Position numbers and translations under genes: made by a program. A DNA stretch of 12,840 bases from NCBI GenBank assembly GCA_007116425.1, contig SKIL01000273.1, positions 1-12,840 of the forward strand, in the 5' to 3' direction. Under the pieces are notes generated by a model, which worked only from the letters and a program-made list of their open reading frames with translations, was not told where the DNA came from and ran no database searches. The stretch is from Bacteriovoracaceae bacterium (lineage in GTDB: Bacteria > Bdellovibrionota > Bacteriovoracia > Bacteriovoracales > Bacteriovoracaceae). Positions 6,519 to 12,840 of the stretch are shown piece after piece (positions within the stretch are counted from its first letter, which is position 1; the number at the start of each line of letters is the position of its first letter).

Positions 6519-7595
6519 CTAGAAGTTATACTTGATTCCAACCTGATAAAAACTAGATTTAAAACCAGCAACTTTATTTAACTTAGAAAACAAGGTCCAC
6601 GATGGAGTACTCCAATTTAGGGATAAACCTAGGCCAAAATTTAAAGAAGTACTCTCTAAAATTTCAAAACCATCGGGTTCAGTATAGTCACCAGAGCGAT
6701 AAACACCTAATAGCTCCATTCCAATTGAGGCCGATCCTCCATTGGGCATCCAATAAATTGTGGGGCCAAAGACTAAAGCATTTACGGTGACATCACTTTG
6801 AAAATAACTGATCTGCTCAGTATCTTTGCCAACACTGGCCCGAGTAGAGGCAAAGCAAAAAGATCCCGCATAGCGAATATAGTAATTTCCATAACCGAGC
6901 TCCCCTCCAATACAACTTCCTTTGGCCGTCGACTCAATTTCCTGTGAGACAGATTCGCTTGAGAGGGTTAAAGAATCCTTCCACGTAATAATCGAAAGTG
7001 AAATGTTACGAGACCAAGAAAATTGAGAAAGCTCATGCGATTGCTTGACACTATCGAGATCATCTAGAATTTCACTAATATTAGTCCCCTCGCAATCGAC
7101 CTCAAAGCAAATTTCAGAAAACATATAAATCATTTCATCCAATTGATTCTTCTCAGCATCTGAGAGCTTACCTAGATTCTGCTTATAATAAAGTGAATAC
7201 AGGCGAACGAGAATCCCATAAAGTTTTGAAAGAATTCTAGGAACTTCTCCAATATCAAAAGCATGCCCCTCTTCGCGGAAACTGCCCACAATTCTTCGGT
7301 GATCATCTCGAAAGGCCTGATCAATTGCTCTTTCATACAAAGATTTCGCTCTTTCAAAGTTTCCGAGGGCTTCGTAATTTTGACCGGCAAGTATCGTCAC
7401 AGGTGCAGGAGATCGAGATGTCTCTAAATCAAATTTTTGGTTTAAAACATTAAGTGACCGTTGATATTGCCTAGATTCAAAAAGATTATAAGCTTCTTGA
7501 AACGGTGTAGATCTTACAACTTGAGGAAACACAACTCCCGCATATAAGGAAAAGAATAATACAAAAAAATAATAGAAGCTGGACCTCAAAACCAT
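6519..7595 (-). CDS. TPR-containing outer-membrane beta-barrel protein
   Basis: The protein has 358 residues from ATG 7595. AGGTG lies 5 nt upstream, which is why this start is preferred over the longer frame reaching 7622. The signal peptide is residues 1 to about 25 (hydrophobic, Phe/Tyr-rich, ending FPQ). Residues 31-95 hold two tetratricopeptide-like helical hairpins (FQEAYNLFESRQYQRSLNVL, then NYEALGNFERAKSLYERAI). A helical region to about 170 follows. From about 200 the chain is alternating beta strands with a terminal Phe (VGIKYNF), the usual C-terminal signature of outer-membrane barrels. The start overlaps the stop of the upstream porin-cytochrome gene by 10 nt, so the two are translationally coupled and probably work together. 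The periplasmic TPR part would be suited to docking partners. No heme motif is present. The exact role is unknown. Confidence 0.78.
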   Translation of the reverse strand: MVLRSSFYYFFVLFFSLYAGVVFPQVVRSTPFQEAYNLFESRQYQRSLNVLNQKFDLETSRSPAPVTILAGQNYEALGNFERAKSLYERAIDQAFRDDHRRIVGSFREEGHAFDIGEVPRILSKLYGILVRLYSLYYKQNLGKLSDAEKNQLDEMIYMFSEICFEVDCEGTNISEILDDLDSVKQSHELSQFSWSRNISLSIITWKDSLTLSSESVSQEIESTAKGSCIGGELGYGNYYIRYAGSFCFASTRASVGKDTEQISYFQSDVTVNALVFGPTIYWMPNGGSASIGMELLGVYRSGDYTEPDGFEILESTSLNFGLGLSLNWSTPSWTLFSKLNKVAGFKSSFYQVGIKYNF

Positions 7596-8740
7596 AAATG
7601 CACCTGTAGGGTTAGGTCCCAAACATCATCTGAAACATTTTCTTGACTAAAAATTCTCGTGTTATAAATATCCCCTCGTAATTCTAGCCCATGGGTTAAA
7701 AAGTACTGAATGCCAGGACCAATTCGTAAGACCGAAGTTTCTTGATCGGTGTCACGCTTGAGATACTCCAATGTATTGATAAAAAATAATCCTCTCCTTA
7801 AGTAAATATGTCCTTGACCAAAAATATAGCGAGAAGTTGTGGTCTCATCTAAGGCCAAAATTTTTCGCTCTCGCTGTCCCAGTTCCAAAACCAAACTTGA
7901 CGTTGAATCAAATCCAATTTTTGCTTGAGTGGCCATTGACGTTATTTCAGTAAAGTCAGAACTTGAATTCAGAAAAGAAACTCCGGCCTTTAATCGAGGT
8001 CCAAAAGCACGTTCTAAAACACTACTCACACCTTTTTGTCTCAAGGGTTCATCCTGAGCAAGATTTCCAATAAAATAGTGAAGTCCGAGCTCCCATTCTC
8101 CAAATAAAAAGTGATTTAAAATACCGTGACTTTGATCATTCATAGTTAAAGCATTCACAGTGCGACTAAAAGCTATGTGATCGGGAATTCTCACACCAAA
8201 TGCTTTATCCATTAAACCGATATAGATGCCATAGGATGGAAAGGGGCGATAACCAATATAATGTTCACGACTTCGGAAATTATTCTCCTCCTCTTCAATT
8301 TGACCTCCACGTGGGTCTGGCGCATAGTCGATATTGCCTGTCAAAATCAATTGATTTTGCTCTCCAAACTGTAAGGTCATTTGCGCCCTGGCCAACATAT
8401 GAATGTATTCTGTATTTGAAGTTTCCGACCCCGCCGAATTTTTAAGAGCAAGTCCTCGATATTTTAACGCCGGACGAATCCATGAAGTGTCAGGTTGAGT
8501 ATAAAAAAAGCCCGATTTTTCCGCCAATTGCTCATCACTTAAATCATGAGAGCGAAAGGCCCGGCCACTAATTCTTCCAGCGCTTAAGGCCCTACCATAA
8601 TCGTTTATCGCTCCAGCTCCATAAGGATTATGGTGACAAGCAATACAGGAGTTGTATCCCTGGCCAACAAACTGTGGATAGGCATAAACCTCATCACTTA
8701 AGATGGGAATAAGGAAAATAAAAAGAAAATTCCTAATCAA
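7586..8740 (-). CDS. Outer-membrane barrel with N-terminal monoheme site (porin-cytochrome)
   Basis: The protein has 384 residues from TTG 8740, with AAGG 7 nt upstream and no better start nearby. The signal peptide is residues 1-20 (VYA/YPQ). Directly after it, CIACHHNPYGAG begins at residue 32, with a CXXCH c-type heme site at 32-36. NDYGRALSAG follows. From about 90 on, the chain is a series of amphipathic beta strands separated by charged turns, ending in VHLWF with a terminal Phe, as in outer-membrane porins. One heme near the plug of a barrel is the same general architecture as Cyc2 iron-oxidising porin-cytochromes, but I cannot claim homology. The CXXCHxNPxGxG pattern may define a separate family. 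It would be able to pass electrons across the outer membrane or serve as a redox-gated channel. It is coupled to the TPR-barrel gene downstream. Confidence 0.78.
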   Translation of the reverse strand: MIRNFLFIFLIPILSDEVYAYPQFVGQGYNSCIACHHNPYGAGAINDYGRALSAGRISGRAFRSHDLSDEQLAEKSGFFYTQPDTSWIRPALKYRGLALKNSAGSETSNTEYIHMLARAQMTLQFGEQNQLILTGNIDYAPDPRGGQIEEEENNFRSREHYIGYRPFPSYGIYIGLMDKAFGVRIPDHIAFSRTVNALTMNDQSHGILNHFLFGEWELGLHYFIGNLAQDEPLRQKGVSSVLERAFGPRLKAGVSFLNSSSDFTEITSMATQAKIGFDSTSSLVLELGQRERKILALDETTTSRYIFGQGHIYLRRGLFFINTLEYLKRDTDQETSVLRIGPGIQYFLTHGLELRGDIYNTRIFSQENVSDDVWDLTLQVHLWF

Positions 8741-8786
8741 AAGTCGACCTTTTAAGAGTATACAAACACTTTAATCTTACTTTGCT

Positions 8787-8804
8787 GAAAAGCTTTGGAA
8801 AAGC
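8787..8804 (-). terminator. Weak intrinsic terminator after the M14-like gene
   Basis: On the minus strand GCTTT-TCC-AAAGC forms a 5-bp stem with a 3-nt loop, followed by TTTTC. It lies about 30 nt after the stop of the desuccinylase-like gene and before the porin-cytochrome gene. The stem is short and the T run brief, so it may be inefficient. Confidence 0.35.
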
Positions 8805-8833
8805 CAAAAAAGAAAATAGTCATAAATTAAGGA

Positions 8834-9829
8834 TTATATTGACTCCATCACATAACCCATACAATCGGATTTAATAATGGGAATATTTTGAGTAAACATC
8901 GCTGGGACAAAAGACTTTTTAACGCAAATCTCACCTGAGCTTATTTCAAGAAAATCATTTGTGAAGTCTTGTTCAAAATTTCCTTCAACCCACAAATGAC
9001 CTTTTTTTGCATACCCTAAGACAAAACCTGGTTCTAATTGCTGAAAATTGCATTCTACTAAGTCTGAGCGCATCGATAAATCACCTTCGGGCCGAGGGTT
9101 AAAATTAAAATCAATTTGTGCACTAGAGGCGACCTTAATGCGACCAATAGTGTGAAAAACTGGTGGCCTTGCCTTTAACTTCGAAAGAGCTGGTGCACCT
9201 GTAGTCAGTAGCGTCTCGAGCTTATCAGTGAGAATTTCGATCATCTCTTTTTGTCCTGGTGTTCCGGCCTCAATCGTGACACTTGGGCAAAACTGACTAA
9301 ATGCCATTGATAATACTTCATGCGGCTCTGTGAAATAAACAATATGAGGAGCAAAAAAGTGGGCCAGATCCCAAAACTCGGGTTCAAGTTTATTAATACA
9401 CGAATAGAGTGGATTTTTACCTGTATTATTATGAATATCAATCGCCCAACCAACTTGACGTTTTCGAGAAATATCCAAAACTTCTTGGGCAACTAAGGCC
9501 TCGGGGGCATCTCCACCACTCCACACTCGGTTAAAATCCAATTGTGAAGGCAGGTGTCTCAGGCCAACAGAGGCCGCCTCGACGTTGGCAATAAAAAAAA
9601 TCAGAGGATGTTGAGACTTAAGTTCTCCGGTCAGAAGTTTACGCCAAAGATTTTTCAGAATCGTGAAACCAGATATTTCATTTCCATGTAAAAGCACAGA
9701 AATAAAGATGGGAGGGAGTTCTCCTTCCCCCCACTCAATTAAAGTCGGGCCAGGAAGAACTTCACCTATTTGATAGGCCTCAAGCTCTAAAAGAGGCGCA
9801 GGAATAGAATTTAGTCTTAGTAACTTCAT
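8834..9829 (-). CDS. Succinylglutamate desuccinylase/aspartoacylase-like zinc hydrolase (M14 family)
   Basis: The protein has 331 residues. ATG 9829 overlaps the stop of the upstream ligase gene as ATGA, with GGAAGG just upstream. It has the zinc-binding pattern of the AstE/AspA branch of M14 carboxypeptidases: HGNE at 48-51 (His48 and Glu51 ligands), IDIHNN with His133 as the third ligand, DFNR at 98-101 for substrate carboxylate contact, and TIEAG with Glu187 as the likely catalytic base. The C-terminal 120 residues form the small beta domain found in this family. Such enzymes cleave N-acyl amino acids (succinylglutamate, N-acetylaspartate). No arginine-catabolism genes are nearby, so astE is not assigned. 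Coupling to a GCS2-type ligase suggests the substrate is an amide linked to glutamate or a similar amino acid. It is probably cytoplasmic, as there is no signal peptide. Confidence 0.85.
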   Translation of the reverse strand: MKLLRLNSIPAPLLELEAYQIGEVLPGPTLIEWGEGELPPIFISVLLHGNEISGFTILKNLWRKLLTGELKSQHPLIFFIANVEAASVGLRHLPSQLDFNRVWSGGDAPEALVAQEVLDISRKRQVGWAIDIHNNTGKNPLYSCINKLEPEFWDLAHFFAPHIVYFTEPHEVLSMAFSQFCPSVTIEAGTPGQKEMIEILTDKLETLLTTGAPALSKLKARPPVFHTIGRIKVASSAQIDFNFNPRPEGDLSMRSDLVECNFQQLEPGFVLGYAKKGHLWVEGNFEQDFTNDFLEISSGEICVKKSFVPAMFTQNIPIIKSDCMGYVMESI

Positions 9830-11259
9830 ACCTTCCAGTGGTGTACAGGAAGATTTTGATTTTGAAAATGGTGATAGGTCTCTAAAAGCTCTTGGAAACG
9901 AGAACCATGGGTATGGACATAGGCCTTCTGCCAGTTCGCTCCATTTTGTCCACTTTTTATTCGCGATGCAACAATTTCATGTAAATAATAATGAGCTTCT
10001 GAATGCTCGATTCCTAAATTCTCTAGAGATGATAGACAAGCAGGGAGAATCTCTTGAAACAGCAGTTCTTGTAAGCGAACCACTTTTCCATTTGTCCAAT
10101 ATATTTTGGCATCTAGGCCATGGCGAGCCGCCTGATAAAAGTTCTCCTGGGCCTTTTCAAAAGGAATTTTTTCTTCCAAGTTATCTATTTCTACTAAGTA
10201 CTCAATAAGTGCGATTTGCAGAACCATATTCGCAACAATATCCTTAATCGTTGGCCCCGCACTCGGTACTCGAAGCTCTAAGCGAAGACATGGGCGACCC
10301 TCTTGATCAAATCCAATTAAAGGTCGATTCCAACGCCATATACAGCCATTTTGCATGCGAAGATGCTCTAAATCACCCAACTCTGCTTGCTCATTTATTT
10401 CAGGCAAAAGCAGACCGTAAGATTCAAGATTTTGAGTAAACAGCTCCATCAAGCAATTTTTAACGTAACCAAGACCTAAACTCACTCTATCATTACGTTT
10501 TCCACGAGCGTCAGAAGTCATCACATTCACGGACTGCTCGAAAATGGCGATTCGTGACTCGTCCCATACTTCTTTACCCATAAAAAAAGGTGAATTTGCA
10601 CTCGCGGCCACAATAAAAGCGGAGCTTATAATAGAAGCGTTATAATACTTGGCCGCTCGATGAATTGGTATTGAGTAATGAATTTGCATAGATGTTCCAG
10701 CACATTCAACCAGAATATTATCGTGAGAGATCCGAACCTGATCTCGCCCTTGAATATCCAGCTCAACAGGCGACTGACTTCTCAATTGCATGATTCGATT
10801 ATTGAGGGCCATATAACGCTTATGCGGAGTAAGTTGTTCAAGCGAAAGCATATGCATTCGAAGGGTTGGCAATGTACCAATCATTAGAGTTTTTAACCCC
10901 ATTAACCTTGCCTCTTCATCGCATTTTTTCCAAAGTTGCGATAAATCGTTCTCCAGGGATGAAAAAACGTGAGACGAGATAGGATAGGGCTCAGTATTAA
11001 GCTCAAAATTAAAGCAGGAAATTTCCGGTACGACGAGAGGATTATCGACACTCTTAACAAAGTCACTGGCCTTTGGAGAGGGAACAAAATCGGGAGTTAC
11101 GAGCCAAGCCTCGAGCTCAAGTCCTAGGGTCGCACCATTTGAATGAAATTTTTTTGACTTAAACCACCTATCAAGAAGACTTGTCTCAGCTTTAAGTTTT
11201 TCCAAAAAAACCAACTCATCTTCAACTGAGAAGTGGTCATGTAAAATTTCTTTTCCCAT
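9826..11259 (-). CDS. GCS2-family carboxylate-amine ligase (glutamate-cysteine ligase-like)
   Basis: The protein has 477 residues. ATG 11259 has AAGGA 8 nt upstream. It is cytoplasmic and related to glutamate-cysteine ligases of the YbdK/GCS2 type, which join the side-chain carboxyl of glutamate to an amine using ATP. Visible signatures are LGLELEAW (45-52, metal-binding glutamates E48 and E50), FELNTEPYP (85-93), MIGTLPTL (126-133), LTPHKRYMALNNR (143-155), AGTSMQIHYS (187-196) and LRLELRVPSAGPT, where the arginines would contact ATP or substrate. It is longer than YbdK (about 370 residues), with an extra helical C-terminal region. The four-base overlap with a zinc desuccinylase-like gene means the two products are made together. 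Glutathione synthesis is possible, but no glutathione synthetase gene is adjacent, so the amine acceptor is unknown and no gshA symbol is given. Confidence 0.83.
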   Translation of the reverse strand: MGKEILHDHFSVEDELVFLEKLKAETSLLDRWFKSKKFHSNGATLGLELEAWLVTPDFVPSPKASDFVKSVDNPLVVPEISCFNFELNTEPYPISSHVFSSLENDLSQLWKKCDEEARLMGLKTLMIGTLPTLRMHMLSLEQLTPHKRYMALNNRIMQLRSQSPVELDIQGRDQVRISHDNILVECAGTSMQIHYSIPIHRAAKYYNASIISSAFIVAASANSPFFMGKEVWDESRIAIFEQSVNVMTSDARGKRNDRVSLGLGYVKNCLMELFTQNLESYGLLLPEINEQAELGDLEHLRMQNGCIWRWNRPLIGFDQEGRPCLRLELRVPSAGPTIKDIVANMVLQIALIEYLVEIDNLEEKIPFEKAQENFYQAARHGLDAKIYWTNGKVVRLQELLFQEILPACLSSLENLGIEHSEAHYYLHEIVASRIKSGQNGANWQKAYVHTHGSRFQELLETYHHFQNQNLPVHHWKV

Positions 11260-11332
11260 TTATATTATCCTTTTGGAGTTATTATCACCTCAAACCGAAT
11301 AAAAATAAATGATTTATATCAAAGTAATAAAG

Positions 11333-12589
11333 TCATCTCGTAAGTTCGTTAGTTTTTTGACCTACTCTCTTCTTTTTTGGCGTAGACTTTTTACGCCCTC
11401 GAAATCTTCTGGAGGAATCTGTTTTAGTAGATACACCCTGTAGGTTAGCACCATCCGAAGGATACTCGTGGTCGGTCTGGACAGGAATTTTAATTTGTAT
11501 CAGCTTTTCAATATCGTGCAAAAGATTTTTTTCAGTACCATCACAAAATGACAGCGCAATCCCCTTACGACCCGCCCGGGCCGTTCGGCCAATTCTATGC
11601 ACATAACTTTTAGCATCGTCAGGGAGATCATAATTTATAACAAGACCCACATGAGAAACATCTATCCCACGAGCAGCAATGTCGGTTGCAACGAGAACCT
11701 GAATCTTTTGAGCGCGGAAGTCTCCAAGCGCCTTCTCTCTAGCATTTTGCGATTTGTTACCATGAATGGCCGCAGATTTTATTGCAGCTGCATCGAGATG
11801 CTTGACGACACGATTTGCCCCATGCTTAGTGCGAGTAAAAACGAGTACACTTTTATTTTGATTTTTATGCAGAATATCTTTAAGAAGTAGTGGTTTATTA
11901 GCTCGATCAACAAAGAGAATCTTTTGTTCAATTCTTTCGACCGTTGTAGATTGAGGTGTAACCTCTACACGTTTTGGATTTTTCAAAAGAGAGGCGGCAA
12001 GTGTTGAGATATCTTTAGGCATGGTTGCAGAGAAAAGTAGAGTTTGGCGTTTTTTTGGAAGCTTTACCATCACCTTTTTCACGTCATGAATAAACCCCAT
12101 ATCAAGCATTCTATCTGCCTCATCTAAAACAAAGACTTCAAGTTGATCAAAAAGAACATGCCCGTCTCCCATTAGGTCGAGCAGACGCCCAGGAGTTGCC
12201 ACAAGAATGTCCACACCTGTTCCCATTTGTATAATTTGCTTGCGATGGCCTACGCCCCCAAAAATAACAGCACATTTTAAGTTAAGCCCTTCGCTATAAT
12301 ATTTAATATTATCTTCGATTTGGGCGGCCAATTCACGAGTTGGTGTCAAAATAAGAGCTCTCACTCGAGCAGGGCGAATTTTCAAGGGCGATTTTGCCAT
12401 ACGATCAATAATCGGAAGTGAAAACGCAGCAGTTTTACCAGTTCCAGTTTGAGCAATTCCAAGCAAGTCAGATCCTTGCATTAAATGGGGAATAGATTGG
12501 GCCTGTATGGGTGTCGGTGAAGTGTAACCTTTTTGTGCAAGGGCCTTCTTAATCGTGGGAAATAAATCAAATGATTCAAAAGTGGACAT
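11333..12589 (-). CDS. rhlE: DEAD-box ATP-dependent RNA helicase, RhlE type
   Basis: The protein has 418 residues. ATG 12589 has AAGGA 6 nt upstream. All helicase motifs are intact: Q motif GYTSPTPIQ (21-29), motif I AQTGTGKT (46-53), Ia PTRELA (83-88), TPGR (132-135), II DEAD (156-159), III SAT (187-189), IV VLVFTRTK, V DIAARGIDV and VI HRIGRTARAGRKG. The N-terminal FESFDLFPTIKKAL start and the order of motifs fit the RhlE branch. The C-terminal tail after about 385 is short and strongly basic (RRFRGRKKSTPKKKR), suiting non-specific RNA binding. Such helicases act in ribosome assembly, RNA decay and cold adaptation. It appears to be a single gene: a promoter-like sequence lies upstream and a 73-nt gap separates it from the ligase gene. 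No clear terminator is seen in that gap, so read-through is possible. Confidence 0.93.
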   Translation of the reverse strand: MSTFESFDLFPTIKKALAQKGYTSPTPIQAQSIPHLMQGSDLLGIAQTGTGKTAAFSLPIIDRMAKSPLKIRPARVRALILTPTRELAAQIEDNIKYYSEGLNLKCAVIFGGVGHRKQIIQMGTGVDILVATPGRLLDLMGDGHVLFDQLEVFVLDEADRMLDMGFIHDVKKVMVKLPKKRQTLLFSATMPKDISTLAASLLKNPKRVEVTPQSTTVERIEQKILFVDRANKPLLLKDILHKNQNKSVLVFTRTKHGANRVVKHLDAAAIKSAAIHGNKSQNAREKALGDFRAQKIQVLVATDIAARGIDVSHVGLVINYDLPDDAKSYVHRIGRTARAGRKGIALSFCDGTEKNLLHDIEKLIQIKIPVQTDHEYPSDGANLQGVSTKTDSSRRFRGRKKSTPKKKRVGQKTNELTR

Positions 12590-12611
12590 AACAATTCCTT
12601 ATATCGTTTGT

Positions 12612-12639
12612 AGCTGGCCTAATCTAAACATCTCCAGCT
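12612..12639 (-). other. Hairpin in the leader of the rhlE gene
   Basis: AGCTGG at 12612-12617 and CCAGCT at 12634-12639 can pair with a 16-nt loop. It lies between the predicted promoter and the start codon, in what would be the 5' leader. There is no T run, so it is not a terminator. It could affect stability or be autoregulatory, as seen for some helicase and cold-shock leaders, or be chance. Confidence 0.3.
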
Positions 12640-12643
12640 GCAA

Positions 12644-12671
12644 AATGTATAAGTCATGTTCAGATTGTCAA
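12644..12671 (-). promoter_or_regulatory. Candidate sigma70 promoter for the helicase gene
   Basis: On the minus strand a perfect -35 TTGACA (12671-12666) is followed by a 16-bp spacer and TACATT (12649-12644), a 4/6 match to TATAAT. The predicted start near 12637 gives a leader of about 48 nt. It is the best promoter-like sequence in the 154-bp gap upstream of rhlE. Confidence 0.5.
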
Positions 12672-12743
12672 TTGAGGTATCTCATAGAAAGGGAAAGAGT
12701 GCAAATCTTATATTTTTCTTAGAGCACAAAGGTAAAAATGACA

Positions 12744-12840
12744 TTAAAAATCTTCCTTAAGACAATAGGTCACCCTAAGGTTTGCTTGTCCTTCGGCCGG
12801 ATTAACCATGAAACGGACCACTTCATCTTCTTTAGAAAAA
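12744..12840 (-). CDS. C-terminal end of an unidentified protein (partial)
   Basis: An open frame enters from the right edge (first complete codon at 12839) and ends at TAA 12744-12746, giving 31 residues with ordinary protein composition: SKEDEVVRFMVNPAEG, then QANLRVTYCLKEDF. The length is too short to name a family. It is kept as a likely gene because the frame is open to the edge, the composition is coding-like and the orientation matches the neighbours. It is separated from rhlE by 154 bp. Confidence 0.5.
   Translation of the reverse strand, partial: FSKEDEVVRFMVNPAEGQANLRVTYCLKEDF

Noticed and set aside
7596..7622. Longer start (7622) for the TPR-barrel gene
   Set aside because: ATG 7595 has AGGTG 5 nt upstream and begins directly with a signal peptide. 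The longer form adds nine residues that overlap the upstream gene.
8757..8762. TATACT on the minus strand as a -10 box for the porin-cytochrome gene
   Set aside because: No -35 match at 16-18 bp, and the predicted start would fall almost on the ribosome binding site. A promoter must exist if the terminator upstream is real, but I cannot place it.
1..12840. Mobile elements, CRISPR repeats, toxin-antitoxin or phage defence genes
   Set aside because: I looked for transposases, integrases, direct repeat arrays and small paired genes on both strands and saw none.

Overview
The window looks like chromosomal DNA from an AT-rich (roughly 40% GC) Gram-negative bacterium. The best guess is a predatory Bdellovibrionota/Bacteriovoracales relative. 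This is inferred from protein style: monoheme exported cytochromes, lipoproteins with odd lipoboxes, a twin-arginine DUF1501-like protein and outer-membrane barrels ending in Phe. No rRNA or other taxonomic marker is present. Genes are packed tightly, with several 4-17 nt overlaps. I see no tRNA, rRNA, CRISPR array, insertion sequence, integrase or attachment site.

Left block (minus strand, 5443 down to the left edge): a five-gene operon-like run. In transcription order it holds a secreted monoheme protein of the planctomycete-cytochrome/DUF1588-DUF1585 type; a putative lipoprotein with a His/Asp/Tyr-rich spacer; a DUF1501-like protein with a Tat signal; a putative lipoprotein joining a c-type heme domain to a jelly-roll module; and signal peptidase II (LspA) with a C-terminal membrane extension cut by the window edge.

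Centre: a 178-bp divergent region (5444-5621) with candidate promoters for both directions. The plus-strand pair 5622-6495 encodes a periplasmic YceI-like protein and a small c-type cytochrome lipoprotein, overlapping by 17 nt. Facing them (8740 down to 6519, minus) is a coupled pair. Its first gene encodes an outer-membrane barrel with one N-terminal CXXCH heme site, a fused porin-cytochrome architecture. Its second encodes a TPR-plus-barrel protein. Four separate CXXCH proteins thus lie within about 8 kb, with no cytoplasmic metabolic gene among them. A shared role in envelope redox chemistry is plausible but unproven.

Right block (minus strand): a RhlE-type DEAD-box RNA helicase with its own promoter-like sequence and a leader hairpin. 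It is followed by a GCS2-family carboxylate-amine ligase and an M14-family succinylglutamate desuccinylase/aspartoacylase-like zinc enzyme. The last two overlap by an ATGA, which suggests one small pathway that makes and trims an amide-linked glutamate-like compound. The right edge holds the last 31 codons of an unidentified minus-strand gene.

Starts were moved from the longest ORF to Shine-Dalgarno-supported codons for the DUF1501-like gene (3525) and the TPR-barrel gene (7595). Three envelope genes use TTG or GTG starts.
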